This document shows, in pieces, positions 53,978-64,000 of a stretch of DNA of 64,000 bases. The translations under genes and the position numbers were made by a program. Origin of the DNA: Plenodomus lindquistii (Eukaryota > Ascomycota > Dothideomycetes > Pleosporales > Leptosphaeriaceae); assembly GCA_025504975.1 (NCBI GenBank), contig JANUWI010000017.1:1-64000 (forward strand), in the 5' to 3' direction. The notes under the pieces are model-generated. The model saw only the letters and a list, made by a program, of their open reading frames with translations. It did no database searches and was not told the origin of the DNA. Numbering within the stretch: position 1 is the first letter of the stretch; every line of letters begins with the position of its first letter.

Positions 53978-56750
53978 TATTGTAACAGGTACAGGACATC
54001 GTCTGACCAAAGCTTCTCGGCTCCCTTATATATACTCGCGGAAGATCTCCTCGTTAGACGTCACATCCACGTGCATTTTCCCCAGATTATCGCTAACGTA
54101 GGTAGTTCCATTCATCGTTCTAGCGGGCAACGGGACAATTGGTAGCCGTACATGAATTACGGGTGGGTTGCTATCAGGACCTCCAATCACGCTAAAGAAG
54201 GAGTAGAGTAGAGTTGTGAAAATCTTCAATCTAAGCGGGTGGCTTGCATGGGGAAAGTCGGGGGATTCGCCGGCCGCTAGGTAGGGCGATCTTGTTCCCC
54301 CGCATCGGAATAAAGCTGTCGCGAACCTTTCGTGACAAGACTGGGCATCCTGCAACCCTGTGCGTCACCTACTGTCAGACATTATCGTTCGCACGAAGCT
54401 CACTCACGCCTTTGTAATCAGCTGCGTCGAATGAGCCGAAGAAGATACGACAGTGCAACTGCATTCTTGTCACCCGCCGATCGTCGGCCACGCGGAAGCA
54501 AGGCAGGCCCGATCGACGACTTTTGAATGTTGCGAGTCATGATCGTTGGTAAGATTGTCACGTGGCACAGACCTTCACTACAGAATGTGGTAGCCCGTCT
54601 TAAGTATGTTAAAGGTAGCGAGGCAAAACGAGAGCTACTCACCCCCCATCGATTTGGCCAAGATCTGGCCGTCCCCTGTCATTAAGCTTGCGCCTTTACA
54701 CATTGTCAGTGTCCACTGAGAGCCAGACCCGAAATGGCGGATGCATACCTGCGAATTTGTCCTGATAGTCACTCCCGTCTTTTTCCGCCGAGACTGGTTG
54801 TGTTCGATTCTCACTCGTGTTATCCAAATCTAAACCACAGAATCTGCTTCGGGAGTAGACTACGATCTCCAGACTTGTTGCGCGCCAGAAGCCAGTCGCC
54901 GGACTTCACAACTTGTTGTGAAGCGTGAAGGTGGTCGCATCTTCGCCAAGCGATACTTGAAATGGGGTTTGGTCTTCGCTATTGGGCACAGCGATACTTC
55001 TGCCATCTATCTCGATCCTGAATGGGAAGTCAAGGCTATCCATTGCAATCGATGGAAACATTTGTGGCACAGTGGAGAATAGTAGGATCAGACTGTTTCG
55101 AGTAAGCATTCGTGGCAAAACGATGGTGCAAGGAGTCAGGAACACAGAAACGGGGATGCATCATGAGCACAGAAAGTCGATTTTCGCAATAATTGAGGGG
55201 GAGCAGCAGAGTACCGGTCATTCCCTAGGCACTTGCCCAATGAGGAAAACATAGCAGGCGCGTATAGTTCTACCTTACCCTATTGAACGCAGGTAAGACT
55301 GTAGGCGAACAAGACTTTGCCACCTACCTTTGTGGGCAGGAATACCGATGCCAGTGGTCTGCTAATGGCAAGTCTTTACCACAAGTTTACTTCTAGTACG
55401 AGATTGCGTGCCATGTTGTTTGTGAGAAGGTCGTCTCCGGGTTTCGTGGTGATCATCGTGATGATCATTGTGACGATCACATCTCCAAGCGGCAAAGTCC
55501 ACCGCGGGTGGCAACAGGGGTAAATGCCAAGCTTTCGAACAAGTCTTAACTTCCTATCGAGGCTAGAGCGCCCTCGGGATCCGATGCCTGCCTGTCAATG
55601 TTTAACGGTGACGAAACAAGCACTGCCTTCGCCAAGCTCCTCACTTCACATCTACGATCACAGCAGGCGCACTTTATGTGTGCAAACAACGCATGAAGCC
55701 GGCTTGTGAGGTAGCACATCAGAGCGGATTATTCGAGAAGCTCCCATAGTCACCTCAGTAATCATAAGCTACGCGCCAGGCTGTGGCTAACACGTCACAC
55801 GACTCCTGGCCAATCGCTTCCTTGATCCTTCCGCCAGCGCAATATATATCAAGCGTGATTCCGCTCAGCCAAGACTCCAATCAAGCCACGCGATCGACTG
55901 TTTGGAAGGTCCTCGTGAAAGTGTCCCTCTCCACAAGTACTGCCCGTTCTGGAGATCTTATCGTAGACTGCTGAACTGGATCTCGTGGGCAAGATAATGC
56001 GCTGTAATATGGACGCGGTCTGCCATAGGCTACCTTCTCCCTGAGCACCGGACACACACAGCGAGCACATCTCGGACATTGCCGCTGATCCTTCGGGGGG
56101 CAACTTTCAGTCTTTTACACGACTCTGTGATCCCATTCGCGATGATGTTGACTCGGGTTGTCCGGAGTTTTGTTCGCCCCACAACTCATTAGCAGTCTTG
56201 TATCCAATGATGCTATGTAGTCCACGAGATTGGCTGAGGTCTGCACCGTTCCGCAATGGGTGATACCGCGGACTAGAGCCCAGCACAACATCCGGAAAGG
56301 CACATTAGTCAGTTCGGGGGTAACAGTCCTGCGAGATAAGAGCATGAGGTTTGTCTATAGCTCGTGAGTTCCGAAAGGTAATTGGACGATGCGCAGGCTC
56401 ACGAGAGATAACAAGAGCCGGGTCCCGGTATTTTTAGCTTCAGTGTACACAGATTCGACTACGCTTGGGTAGCTACCTACCTTAACAGACTCTAGTCGTC
56501 ATGTATGCCAAGTATGGAGTGTAATCCTAATGGAGAAGGCACTCGGCAGCCCTGGTCCAACCGTTGTGGTGGTCTCGACATGGTGTTGATGGAGACCACC
56601 ACGTCGAGGTCAAGGGGAGGCTCTCATCGACTACAAATATGGAGGCTCCAGCCCTTCTAGAGAACCAGCCAGTCACTCAACTCAGCAACTTCAGTCGCTT
56701 CACTCTTCTATCTTCGGATCCAACCCAGTCGCTCTTCGCCACTCATCACT
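53978..56750. other. Gene-poor region, 2.8 kb
   Basis: Short frames only. 55440-55475 has nested GATCA/TGATC palindromic repeats. The far right (56640-56750) is the likely trypsin promoter and leader with CT-rich tracts. No RNA gene or mobile element recognised. Confidence 0.45.
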
Positions 56751-57598
56751 ATGCAGATCAAGGACCTCTTCGTTGCCCTCGCGGTTCCCGCCCTCTGCAT
56801 TGCAGCAGCCATTCCCACTCCTCAGGACCCCGTCGAGCCTGAATTCCCTGAGGATGGCCAGGACGAGATTGTTGGTGGCGTCACTGCCGCCGCAGCAGAA
56901 TTCCCGTACATTGTCTCCCTTCAGAGGAGTGGTTCTCATTTCTGCGGTGGTTCGCTCTTGAACGCCAACACCGTTGTTACAGCTGCTCACTGCGCTGTCG
57001 GCCAGACTGCTTCCTCTCTTACCGTTCGCGCTGGATCTAACGTAAGTCCATCCCTATAATTACTACATACCTAAGCTGACAACAACCGAAGTCCCGTACC
57101 AGTGGTGGAACTCTGGTCAGGGTGTCCTCCATTAGGATCAACCCTAACTACGTCTCTTCGGCCTACGACGGTGATGTCGCCATCTTCAAGCTCGCGACTG
57201 CCATCCCAACTAGCTCCACCGTTGCTTATGTTGCTCTCCCCGCGGCCGGTTCTGATCCCGCTGCCGGATCGGTGGCCACGGTTGCAGGCTGGGGCACCCT
57301 CTCCTCCGGTGGCTCGAGCCTTCCCACCAACCTCATGAAGGTGGATGTCCCCATCGTTTCCCGCACCACCTGCCGCTCCAACTACGGCCAGTCTGCCATC
57401 ACCACCAACATGATCTGCGCTGGTCTTACTCAAGGTGGAAAGGACTCCTGCCAGGGAGACTCTGGTGGCCCTCTCGTCAGCGCCAGCAGGGTCCTCATTG
57501 GTCTTGTATCGTGGGGTGAGGGTTGCGCCGCTGCTGGAAAGCCTGGTGTCTACACTCGTGTTTCTGCTGTCCTTTCTTTCATCCAGTCCAACTTGTAG
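56751..57598 (+). CDS. Secreted trypsin-like serine protease (S1)
   Basis: Exons 56751-57041 and 57092-57598 over a 50-nt intron give 265 residues. A signal peptide (MQIKDLFVALAVPALCIAAA) and short acidic propeptide precede IVGG at 40-43, the activation cleavage site. The triad is His80 in TAAHC, Asp125 in DGDVAIF and Ser221 in GDSGGP; Asp215 in KDSCQGDS sits six residues before the serine, as in trypsin's specificity pocket, so cleavage after Lys or Arg is expected. Cys pairs typical of trypsin are present. The closest known type is the fungal trypsins secreted by plant-associated Pleosporales (SNP1-like) and Fusarium. Isolated between two long non-coding stretches. Confidence 0.95.
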
Positions 57599-60500
57599 AC
57601 ATATGTTTGAGAGGGTGCATGATTTGCGAAGAGACTGTGACGTGGAACAATGGATCTGAGATAGGAGCAAGGGAGCGATGGGGTAGTGTCGTTGAGTTTT
57701 GATGCCTCGCGTAAAGGTCAGTGCTGGGAGGTACTTGGTGCGATTTTCTATCTATCATATCTGAGAAGAATTTCCACAAAGTTCAAATTATCGGTTTCGT
57801 GGTACATCCCAAACAATGCAAGTGAAACTCGTTTCAAGTGAGCACGTCTAATTTCGCTATAAATCCTTTCTAGATTACGCCAGTCATTAGTGGTTCCAAT
57901 CTCCTCGCTGTGCAGTAGCTGGTTTCGTCTGTAGGCCAGATCCCACAAGATGCTATGCTTGGAGATGTTAACGACTGATTTTGCTAGAGCTCAGCGTCAT
58001 TAGACTATATCAGATGCTGCGACGAACCTCCAGGCAATTCTGAGGCAAATACAACGATACACATAAAACTTCCTGATACAGCGCAACGAGCCCTGTCACA
58101 ACTATCAAGATGACTTTAATCGAGGAGTATGAGACATAAGATTCGATCAATGTACCGCGCCTGACAAGGGTGCTCTTGAAAACTGCTAGCTTTCACACTC
58201 GCTCGTATCACAGATTGAACTTCAGTCCAGTGAACATCTGAAAAAGCGTGGTTGCTCCTGAGTCTATGCATTAGACATCAAGCTAAGAAGGCAGGTCGTC
58301 CGTGCTTTTCGGTCGTACATACCATGGGAAATCCGAGCAAGAGAGCTTAACGTTAGCGCGCACTTAGTCACGGGCCTAGCTTTTGGTATCTCTTCGCCTC
58401 AGCCTTCGTTAGCATCATTGCATCTAGACCCCAAGAATTCCGGTAGATGGTGTTACAACGGCAAAACGAGTTTTGATGTCTCATGGAAGCAGTACTATCG
58501 CAGCTCCAATAGATCAGGATTAGGAAAACTGTGCTTTTAGCTACGGCTTCAACTCCTATAGCCACCCCATGGCTACCAGGTGACTGAGCAAAGGTCTGTA
58601 GCAAATGTCAAAAGCACGAATATACCCGCTACTGGCGCTTCTCATCAGCAATGGCGTCTAAGATTGCCAAGTGACACATTTGACCTTCTAGATTACAAGT
58701 GGAAGCCCGACGAATGATGTTCAAAAATGTCGTTCATCTTCTTTTAACTCGACCTGATTCTCATGTAGCGACCTCGAAGCTTCTGATATATGTCACGCAC
58801 GCTGAGCGCACGCTGACTTCCTGTAATGAAAGCGACTTTTCCAGAAGTACGACGCTGGGGTCATCAGTGAACAGACACTACCTCACGATCATATGGCAGT
58901 GCATCAGGTACGCCGCATGGGATTGTTGCAAAGTGTGGTCATCTTCTCAACACGAGAGGGTATCACATACTGTCGCAAAATGATGAAAGGAATGCCGTTG
59001 GAGCATTGCCGCCACACAGTCTGGCACAAAAAGGAGGCATTGCGATCTCTTTCTCTCGATATTCTGAAATACGTTGGATTTCCGTTTGTTCTCGCAACCT
59101 CTGTCACGACACGCAATGCGGAATTGGACGCTTTTGCTCGTCCGGTAAAAGATCTCTAGCTTAGCCACAGTCATTCAGCTGTCCAGACTATCCTGATAGT
59201 CAGTCCGTGGCCTTCGGAGCAACCGAAAACGCTCGCTTGTCTAACCGACGCCGAATGCTGGGACAGACAGTGTGACTAAGCGTGCATAGGCATTGATTAG
59301 GCCGCTACCTGGGCTCAGGACGGAGTGTTCTAGGAGTATCTGAAGGTGGAACGCTAAAACTATCGGGGATAATAGGGTTCTGGACGCATAACCGGTGTAG
59401 CAAGAGATTATGCCATAGAAGCAACGAGCTCCAAACTGTTGTAGAAACAAAGTAAAAATAGTAAATTTCGTCTCAAGCGTGAAGTGGCTGGGTGACAGCG
59501 CTGTTAACAAGCAATTTGTTCACCTCGCAACGCCTACAGGGCAACTTAATCACACACCAACCATCTACAATAGTAAGTCATTACGTGGAAACTAGAACGA
59601 TCCGATATTGTAATGCATACACATGCAGCGAGATATCACCTAGTTAGCCACTCGTAGGAAATCTTTTGAAATCAAAAATCTCGCCTATCACTTGCGGAAA
59701 CAATGCCGGACACAGTAGACTGGCTGCACATCCAAACGCGGTGGTGAGGAAAAAGGAGACAAGGTTTCAACACCGTTTGTGTTTTTAGATATAACATACC
59801 AGCCTGAGATAGGAACTGCGCTCTCGGCAGCTAATTACATGCGGAAGCCGTGCATTCAACGACCTAATCTCAAGCGATTCCATGAAATTCGAGATATAGC
59901 AAGACAACCTCAATCTCTAACGACCAGCTGGGCGTAACTACAGGGACCGGTTTGCAGCAGACCTATTGCGGAGGCGTGCTCAGGGGTTGAACAAGCTAGT
60001 CTCGATTAAGCAACGGCTATCTACAATGAAGTTAGCTTGGACAACCCTCTTGATGGCGCCGGCTGACACGGCTGAACACCCAGCCGGTCCTTACAACACA
60101 AAAAATGTTTCCAGGTCTGGCAAACTCGCAACACGCCTGCACGCTGCGTCAAGTCGCTGCCTTGTGTCTTTACGCGTAACAGGCCCTGTGTGGTCTGCAA
60201 ACAATCAGGTCTGCCCTCGATGGAAAAGCAAGCACGCCTGAGGTCTACCAGCTATGTATACTCCGGAGCTGAGTCTGCGCCTCATCCCCGCCCTAAGACC
60301 GTATTCGGGACTTCCAGTCGGGCATGGCGATGGTCCCGCCCTGCCAAGCCGCTCTCTTTGGATCCATCAAGGCGCTGGTACCTGTGGCTGCGGCCTTTGG
60401 TGAGCTGAGCGTCCGGGCATGCTGGCATCCTCAAAGCACATTGCTTGCATATCAGGAAAGCAGACCTACATACAGTCTGACTTTTGAGTTTGGTTGACAC

Positions 60501-61063
60501 CGGCTTTCACCCACGTGCCCGGCGGAGATCTACATGGTTCGAAAGCTTGGCCGTTACAATGCATCTAGGTTTTCTCAGGCGGTGGCCGTGCAGCCACGAG
60601 TCTTGCCCTGCGCACTTTTCCTGCAGGTCTCTATCGCCAAGTATCGTGACATGAGAACAGTCAGTGCATTCTGGCCAGGTTGTCGGAGCTCTCTACGTTT
60701 GTCTCGTTTTGATCAGACTTGTTTGCCTTGGTGCGAATGCGGCCATGTTCTAACTACATCGAGCTCGTGTAGACGAACCAGTGGCTGTACAGTAGTGAAA
60801 GCTGCATTGTTCAGGCAGCCTCAATCAGCCTCACACACCATGTGTATGCCTATCGGCATTCTATCAATTTGCACCTTCACTAGACTCAGAGGCCCCGACC
60901 ATTGAGGTTTACCATCCGAGTAGTTCAAATAGAAATGAGCGTGCCACCAAACCGACCTGCATCATTTCCCCTCACAATCGACCTGAGGTCTCTAAGATCT
61001 GCACACCTTGCAGCTTGTTAGGTCGTTTGCACCGACGGTTCTTACCGGTGTCGGTACCTCACT
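57599..61063. other. Gene-poor region, 3.5 kb
   Basis: No open frame with protein-like sequence on either strand; the longest (60534-60905, 123 codons) lacks any recognisable feature. Composition is ordinary rather than RIP-like. No tRNA, rRNA or element was recognised. It may hold regulatory DNA for the secreted protein genes on both sides or old degraded sequence. Confidence 0.45.
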
Positions 61064-64000
61064 ATGAAGATCACAAGCCTTCTCCCCGCGTTAGCCTTGA
61101 TCTCCGTCTGTATTGCCAGGTTTGATCCCAATGAATGTGGACCAACCAAAGGTAACCAAAAGTGTAAAGGCGGCAAATGCTGTACGTCCACCATTGTACG
61201 CGGCTCTCATCATGTTCTTTTGCTAATCTCGCTGTTGCTTGCCAGGTAGCCAATACGGCTGGTGTGGAACCACGTCCAACTACTGCTCAGTAAATAGTGT
61301 AAGTGCACAGCATGTACTGGTGCATGGGCTCATCCATTGGGGGCAATCATCAAGTCCATTCAACTTACGAGTTTAAGGGGTGCCACAATAAATTCGGCCG
61401 TTGCACGGGCAAACTTTCGCCGCCGCCCGTCGGCCCAGTTGGCACATCCACGAACTTGTGTGGCCCGAGGAACAGGAATGCTATTTGCGCTTCTGGTTAC
61501 TGTTGCAGTCAGTATGGTTATGTAAGTTATCAGTTGACTCGGTAGAGATCTCGCAAATCTAACAACTCTTCAGTGTGGCAAATCTGCGGCTTACTGCGGC
61601 GCCGGTTGTCAGACGAAGTTTGGAGGCTGCTCCAACGTTCAGAAGCCGAAGGCTTCCAGCTCCACCACTTTGAAGTCATCCTCTAAGTCATCCTCCAAAT
61701 CCCTCTCCAAAACATCCTCGAGATCGTCCACAAGGTCATCGTCTAAACCGTCCTCAACGTCAAAGTCAAAGTCTTCGTCCAAATCGTCTTCAATCACGCC
61801 ACCTCGCACTTCGGCTGAGTTGACTCCTTCGCGGGCACCGGCACCCGTTTCAAAAAATGGTCGCTGCGGTGTTCAACACGGCGGACAGACTTGCAAAGGA
61901 TCGTCTTCTGGACAATGCTGTTCAAGGGATAATAGGGTATGTCGATCACAGGTGCAAAGGCGGGCTATACTGACTCCCAAAGTGCGGCGTGACTGATGGC
62001 CATTGCAAAGCTGGTTGCCAACCAGGTTTCGGAATATGCTCTAGCAGTGCTTTATCGTCGGCCAAGAGCTCATCCATCTTGTCGTCGACCAAGGTTTCCT
62101 CAAGCACTTCGTCAAGGACGGCTGTCGAAGTAGTCCCTTCTTCTTCTACTGTATCGGTGGTATTGCAAAGTCCTCTGCCTGTGAATTCGAAGTTGCGCGT
62201 GGCGCAAGATCCTTCAGTAAGCCGGACCAATCCGCAGAATCTAGTACCTAGAAACATTCTTTCTATGTACTACGAAGAAGTCGGTCCCGATGCAGCTACT
62301 TCGAGGACTGTCACCGCTACTCTGGCCAATGGCGCTAAGGGAGTGTTGCTCGAGAACATTGTGGGCGTCACTAGCGTGACTTGTGTGGGTACAAGGATCA
62401 CCATGGGGTTTGCCGACGCAGCAACGCTGGAAATCGCACGCTCATGGCCAGCTGGCACTCTGCTTTTCACACGATCGGCAAGTTGCAACAGCGACGCAGA
62501 ACGCGGAATCTACAGTGTCGATGCTCAAGTTGTCACTCGATCCTTGGAAGAACGACAGACGACCGAAGAACTTCTCCTTATCTTGATGACAACTCTGCGA
62601 CTCCTCGAACAAGTCGCTGCACAATTGCAGATGGTCATCGCGCGACTAGCGTCATCTACAGCGCCGACTCTAATTACCCCAACTCTTTTGCCAACGATCA
62701 TTGACGCTCCGATTGACGTCAGTACCGTTTCAATTCGAACCCTATCATCGACGGCACCCGTCCTGCCACCAATCTCAATAAGTGTATCCACTTCCCCAGC
62801 TGTTGTACCAGAAGTAATTCCATCGCAGGGGCTCCCTACTGTATCAAGAGTGTGGGAAGAAGCTCCGTACAGCCAGCCTACAGTTCTTGCACCGGAGCCA
62901 TTTGCGTGCATTGCGGACAAAACGACCTTCGTCCCTCCCAACTCTGCGAAATGTTTCAATTTGATTGGAGACCACGGCGTTTTCTTGAAATCGTCGGGGG
63001 TCGGGTGGCCTTCATTCGATCCAAGACGTGCTGCCGTATCTGTCTACTACCTCGACGATGCTGGCCGGCTTTTTGAGTCATCTGAAGGTGCTGTTCTTGC
63101 CCCCGAAGGAACTGGAATGGCCGCATGGTTTTCCTTCGTGCCAGGAAATACCCCGACTGTGGCTACTTGCAAGAAAAACATGGACACTTCAGAACTGCTC
63201 TGCTTCACTCCAACGACGGATGTAGTCACGACTTGCCCATACATGGTGTACAACGATGCACGCCGCCTGATTCCGATGTTTGGAGCTCCTGGAGCGTGCT
63301 TCATCCCCCACAAAATGATCTACGAAGAGACTGCGTGTCCAGCTCATTGCGCAGCAACTGATGAGGCGGTAACACCATCAAGTGCAATGGTTCCAACTCC
63401 AGCTCCGAGTCCAGTAAGAGACAATCCACCAAGCCCGAATAGCTGTAACAAGGACTCCTCAGCCTTCTATCCCACCTCTGATGCAAGCTGCATGCGCATC
63501 ATTGGCCATGGTCACAGCTCGATTGAGGGGTTGTACTTGAAGGGCGGATCGGGAAACCCCACCTTCGATCCAGAGTACCGAGTAACGTCGATCTACTACA
63601 TCGATTCATCAAATAACTTGCGCGAAAGTCAGACCGGCGCAGTGCTCGCTACAGATCGCACGGGAGGGGGTGCCTGGATGCAGATGACGCCTCTAAATTG
63701 GCCTAACACATTTCCACCAAAGGCAACATGCAAGAAAGATCCACAGTCAAGATCTTTGGTGTGCTATCAAACGTCTACTGACGTACTCTCAATCAGCCCA
63801 AGTACACCCGACTCGCGCCGCTATATACCAATGTTTGGCACACCTTACAGCTCATTTGTGCCCATTTGGTTGTCATACGAAGACACTATCTGCCCAAAGT
63901 CCTGCCAGGGGGCAATATCGTCAACAACCCCAAGCTCAACCCGAACTCCAATCCCGAGCCCAACACCGGTCGCCAAACCAACCTTCGGGAAACCAGGACC
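61064..64000 (+). CDS. Large secreted multi-CBM18 chitin-binding protein, 3' end outside window
   Basis: Exons 61064-61181, 61246-61298, 61378-61521, 61574-61936 and 61983 onward join in frame. The last exon stays open to the window end, giving at least 898 residues. A signal peptide (MKITSLLPALALISVCIA) leads into hevein-type CBM18 modules, each split by introns: ECGPTKGN...CCSQYGWCG, then LCGPRNRNAICASGYCCSQYGYCG...CGAGCQTKFGGC, then, after a Ser/Lys-rich spacer, RCGVQHGGQTC...QCCS...CGVTDGHCKAGCQPGFG. Next is a ~110-residue region (GVLLENIVGVTSVTCVG...) resembling fungal DUF7029, then two tandem ~150-residue Cys-containing repeats separated by Pro/Ser/Thr linkers. CBM18 binds chitin, so a role in cell-wall shielding or adhesion is plausible. 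The tandem repeat domain is unknown to me. Confidence 0.88.

Noticed and set aside
61670..61800. CRISPR-like or minisatellite array
   Set aside because: The short repeats encode a Ser/Lys-rich linker within the chitin-binding protein and vary at codon level.

Overview
The window is the left end of a chromosome, or a contig ending at a telomere, from a filamentous ascomycete. Telomere-type CCCTAA repeats lie at the left. The genes have 45-150 nt GT-AG introns with CTAAC/CTGAC-like branch points. A long AT-rich tract looks mutated by repeat-induced point mutation (RIP). The gene set (HET and 2EXR proteins, SAT4-type membrane protein, trypsin, CBM18 protein, NCS1 permease) is that of Pezizomycotina. 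I favour a Dothideomycete such as Pleosporales but cannot name a species.

Layout. (1) 1-4503: a complete-looking endonuclease-less Penelope-like retroelement (PLE) at the chromosome tip. It has two ~372-bp direct repeats (pseudo-LTRs), each with a full hammerhead ribozyme and CCCTAA ends. Between them are a basic first ORF and a reverse-transcriptase ORF in the -1 frame. A canonical A AAA AAC slippery heptamer plus a hairpin sits in their overlap. The 3' end abuts a (CCCTAA)n tract, which is the orientation expected if the chromosome's 3' end primed reverse transcription. (2) 4504-13640: AT-rich, RIP-like DNA without genes, interrupted by two GC-normal islands. (3) 13650-35800: normal genes: BBE-type oxidoreductase, membrane protein, divergent housekeeping pair BFR2/NUBPL, a decayed Baeyer-Villiger-type monooxygenase beside an intact FAD hydroxylase, two uncharacterised proteins, an NCS1 permease, a HET relic and a 2EXR protein. 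(4) 36798-54000: a HET-domain gene, SAT4-type membrane protein, YSC84-type SYLF-SH3 protein, amidase, F-box protein, and a head-to-tail beta-mannosidase/alpha-galactosidase pair suited to galactomannan use. (5) 54000-64000: two long gene-free stretches around a secreted trypsin, then the start of a large secreted chitin-binding protein that runs off the window.

The most notable system is the terminal retroelement: self-cleaving ribozymes, probable frameshift expression of the RT, no endonuclease, and telomere-matching ends form a coherent telomere-targeted replication strategy. Several gene models were rebuilt from the sequence by joining exons at splice sites with frame checks. No database search was possible, so family calls rest on recognised motifs.
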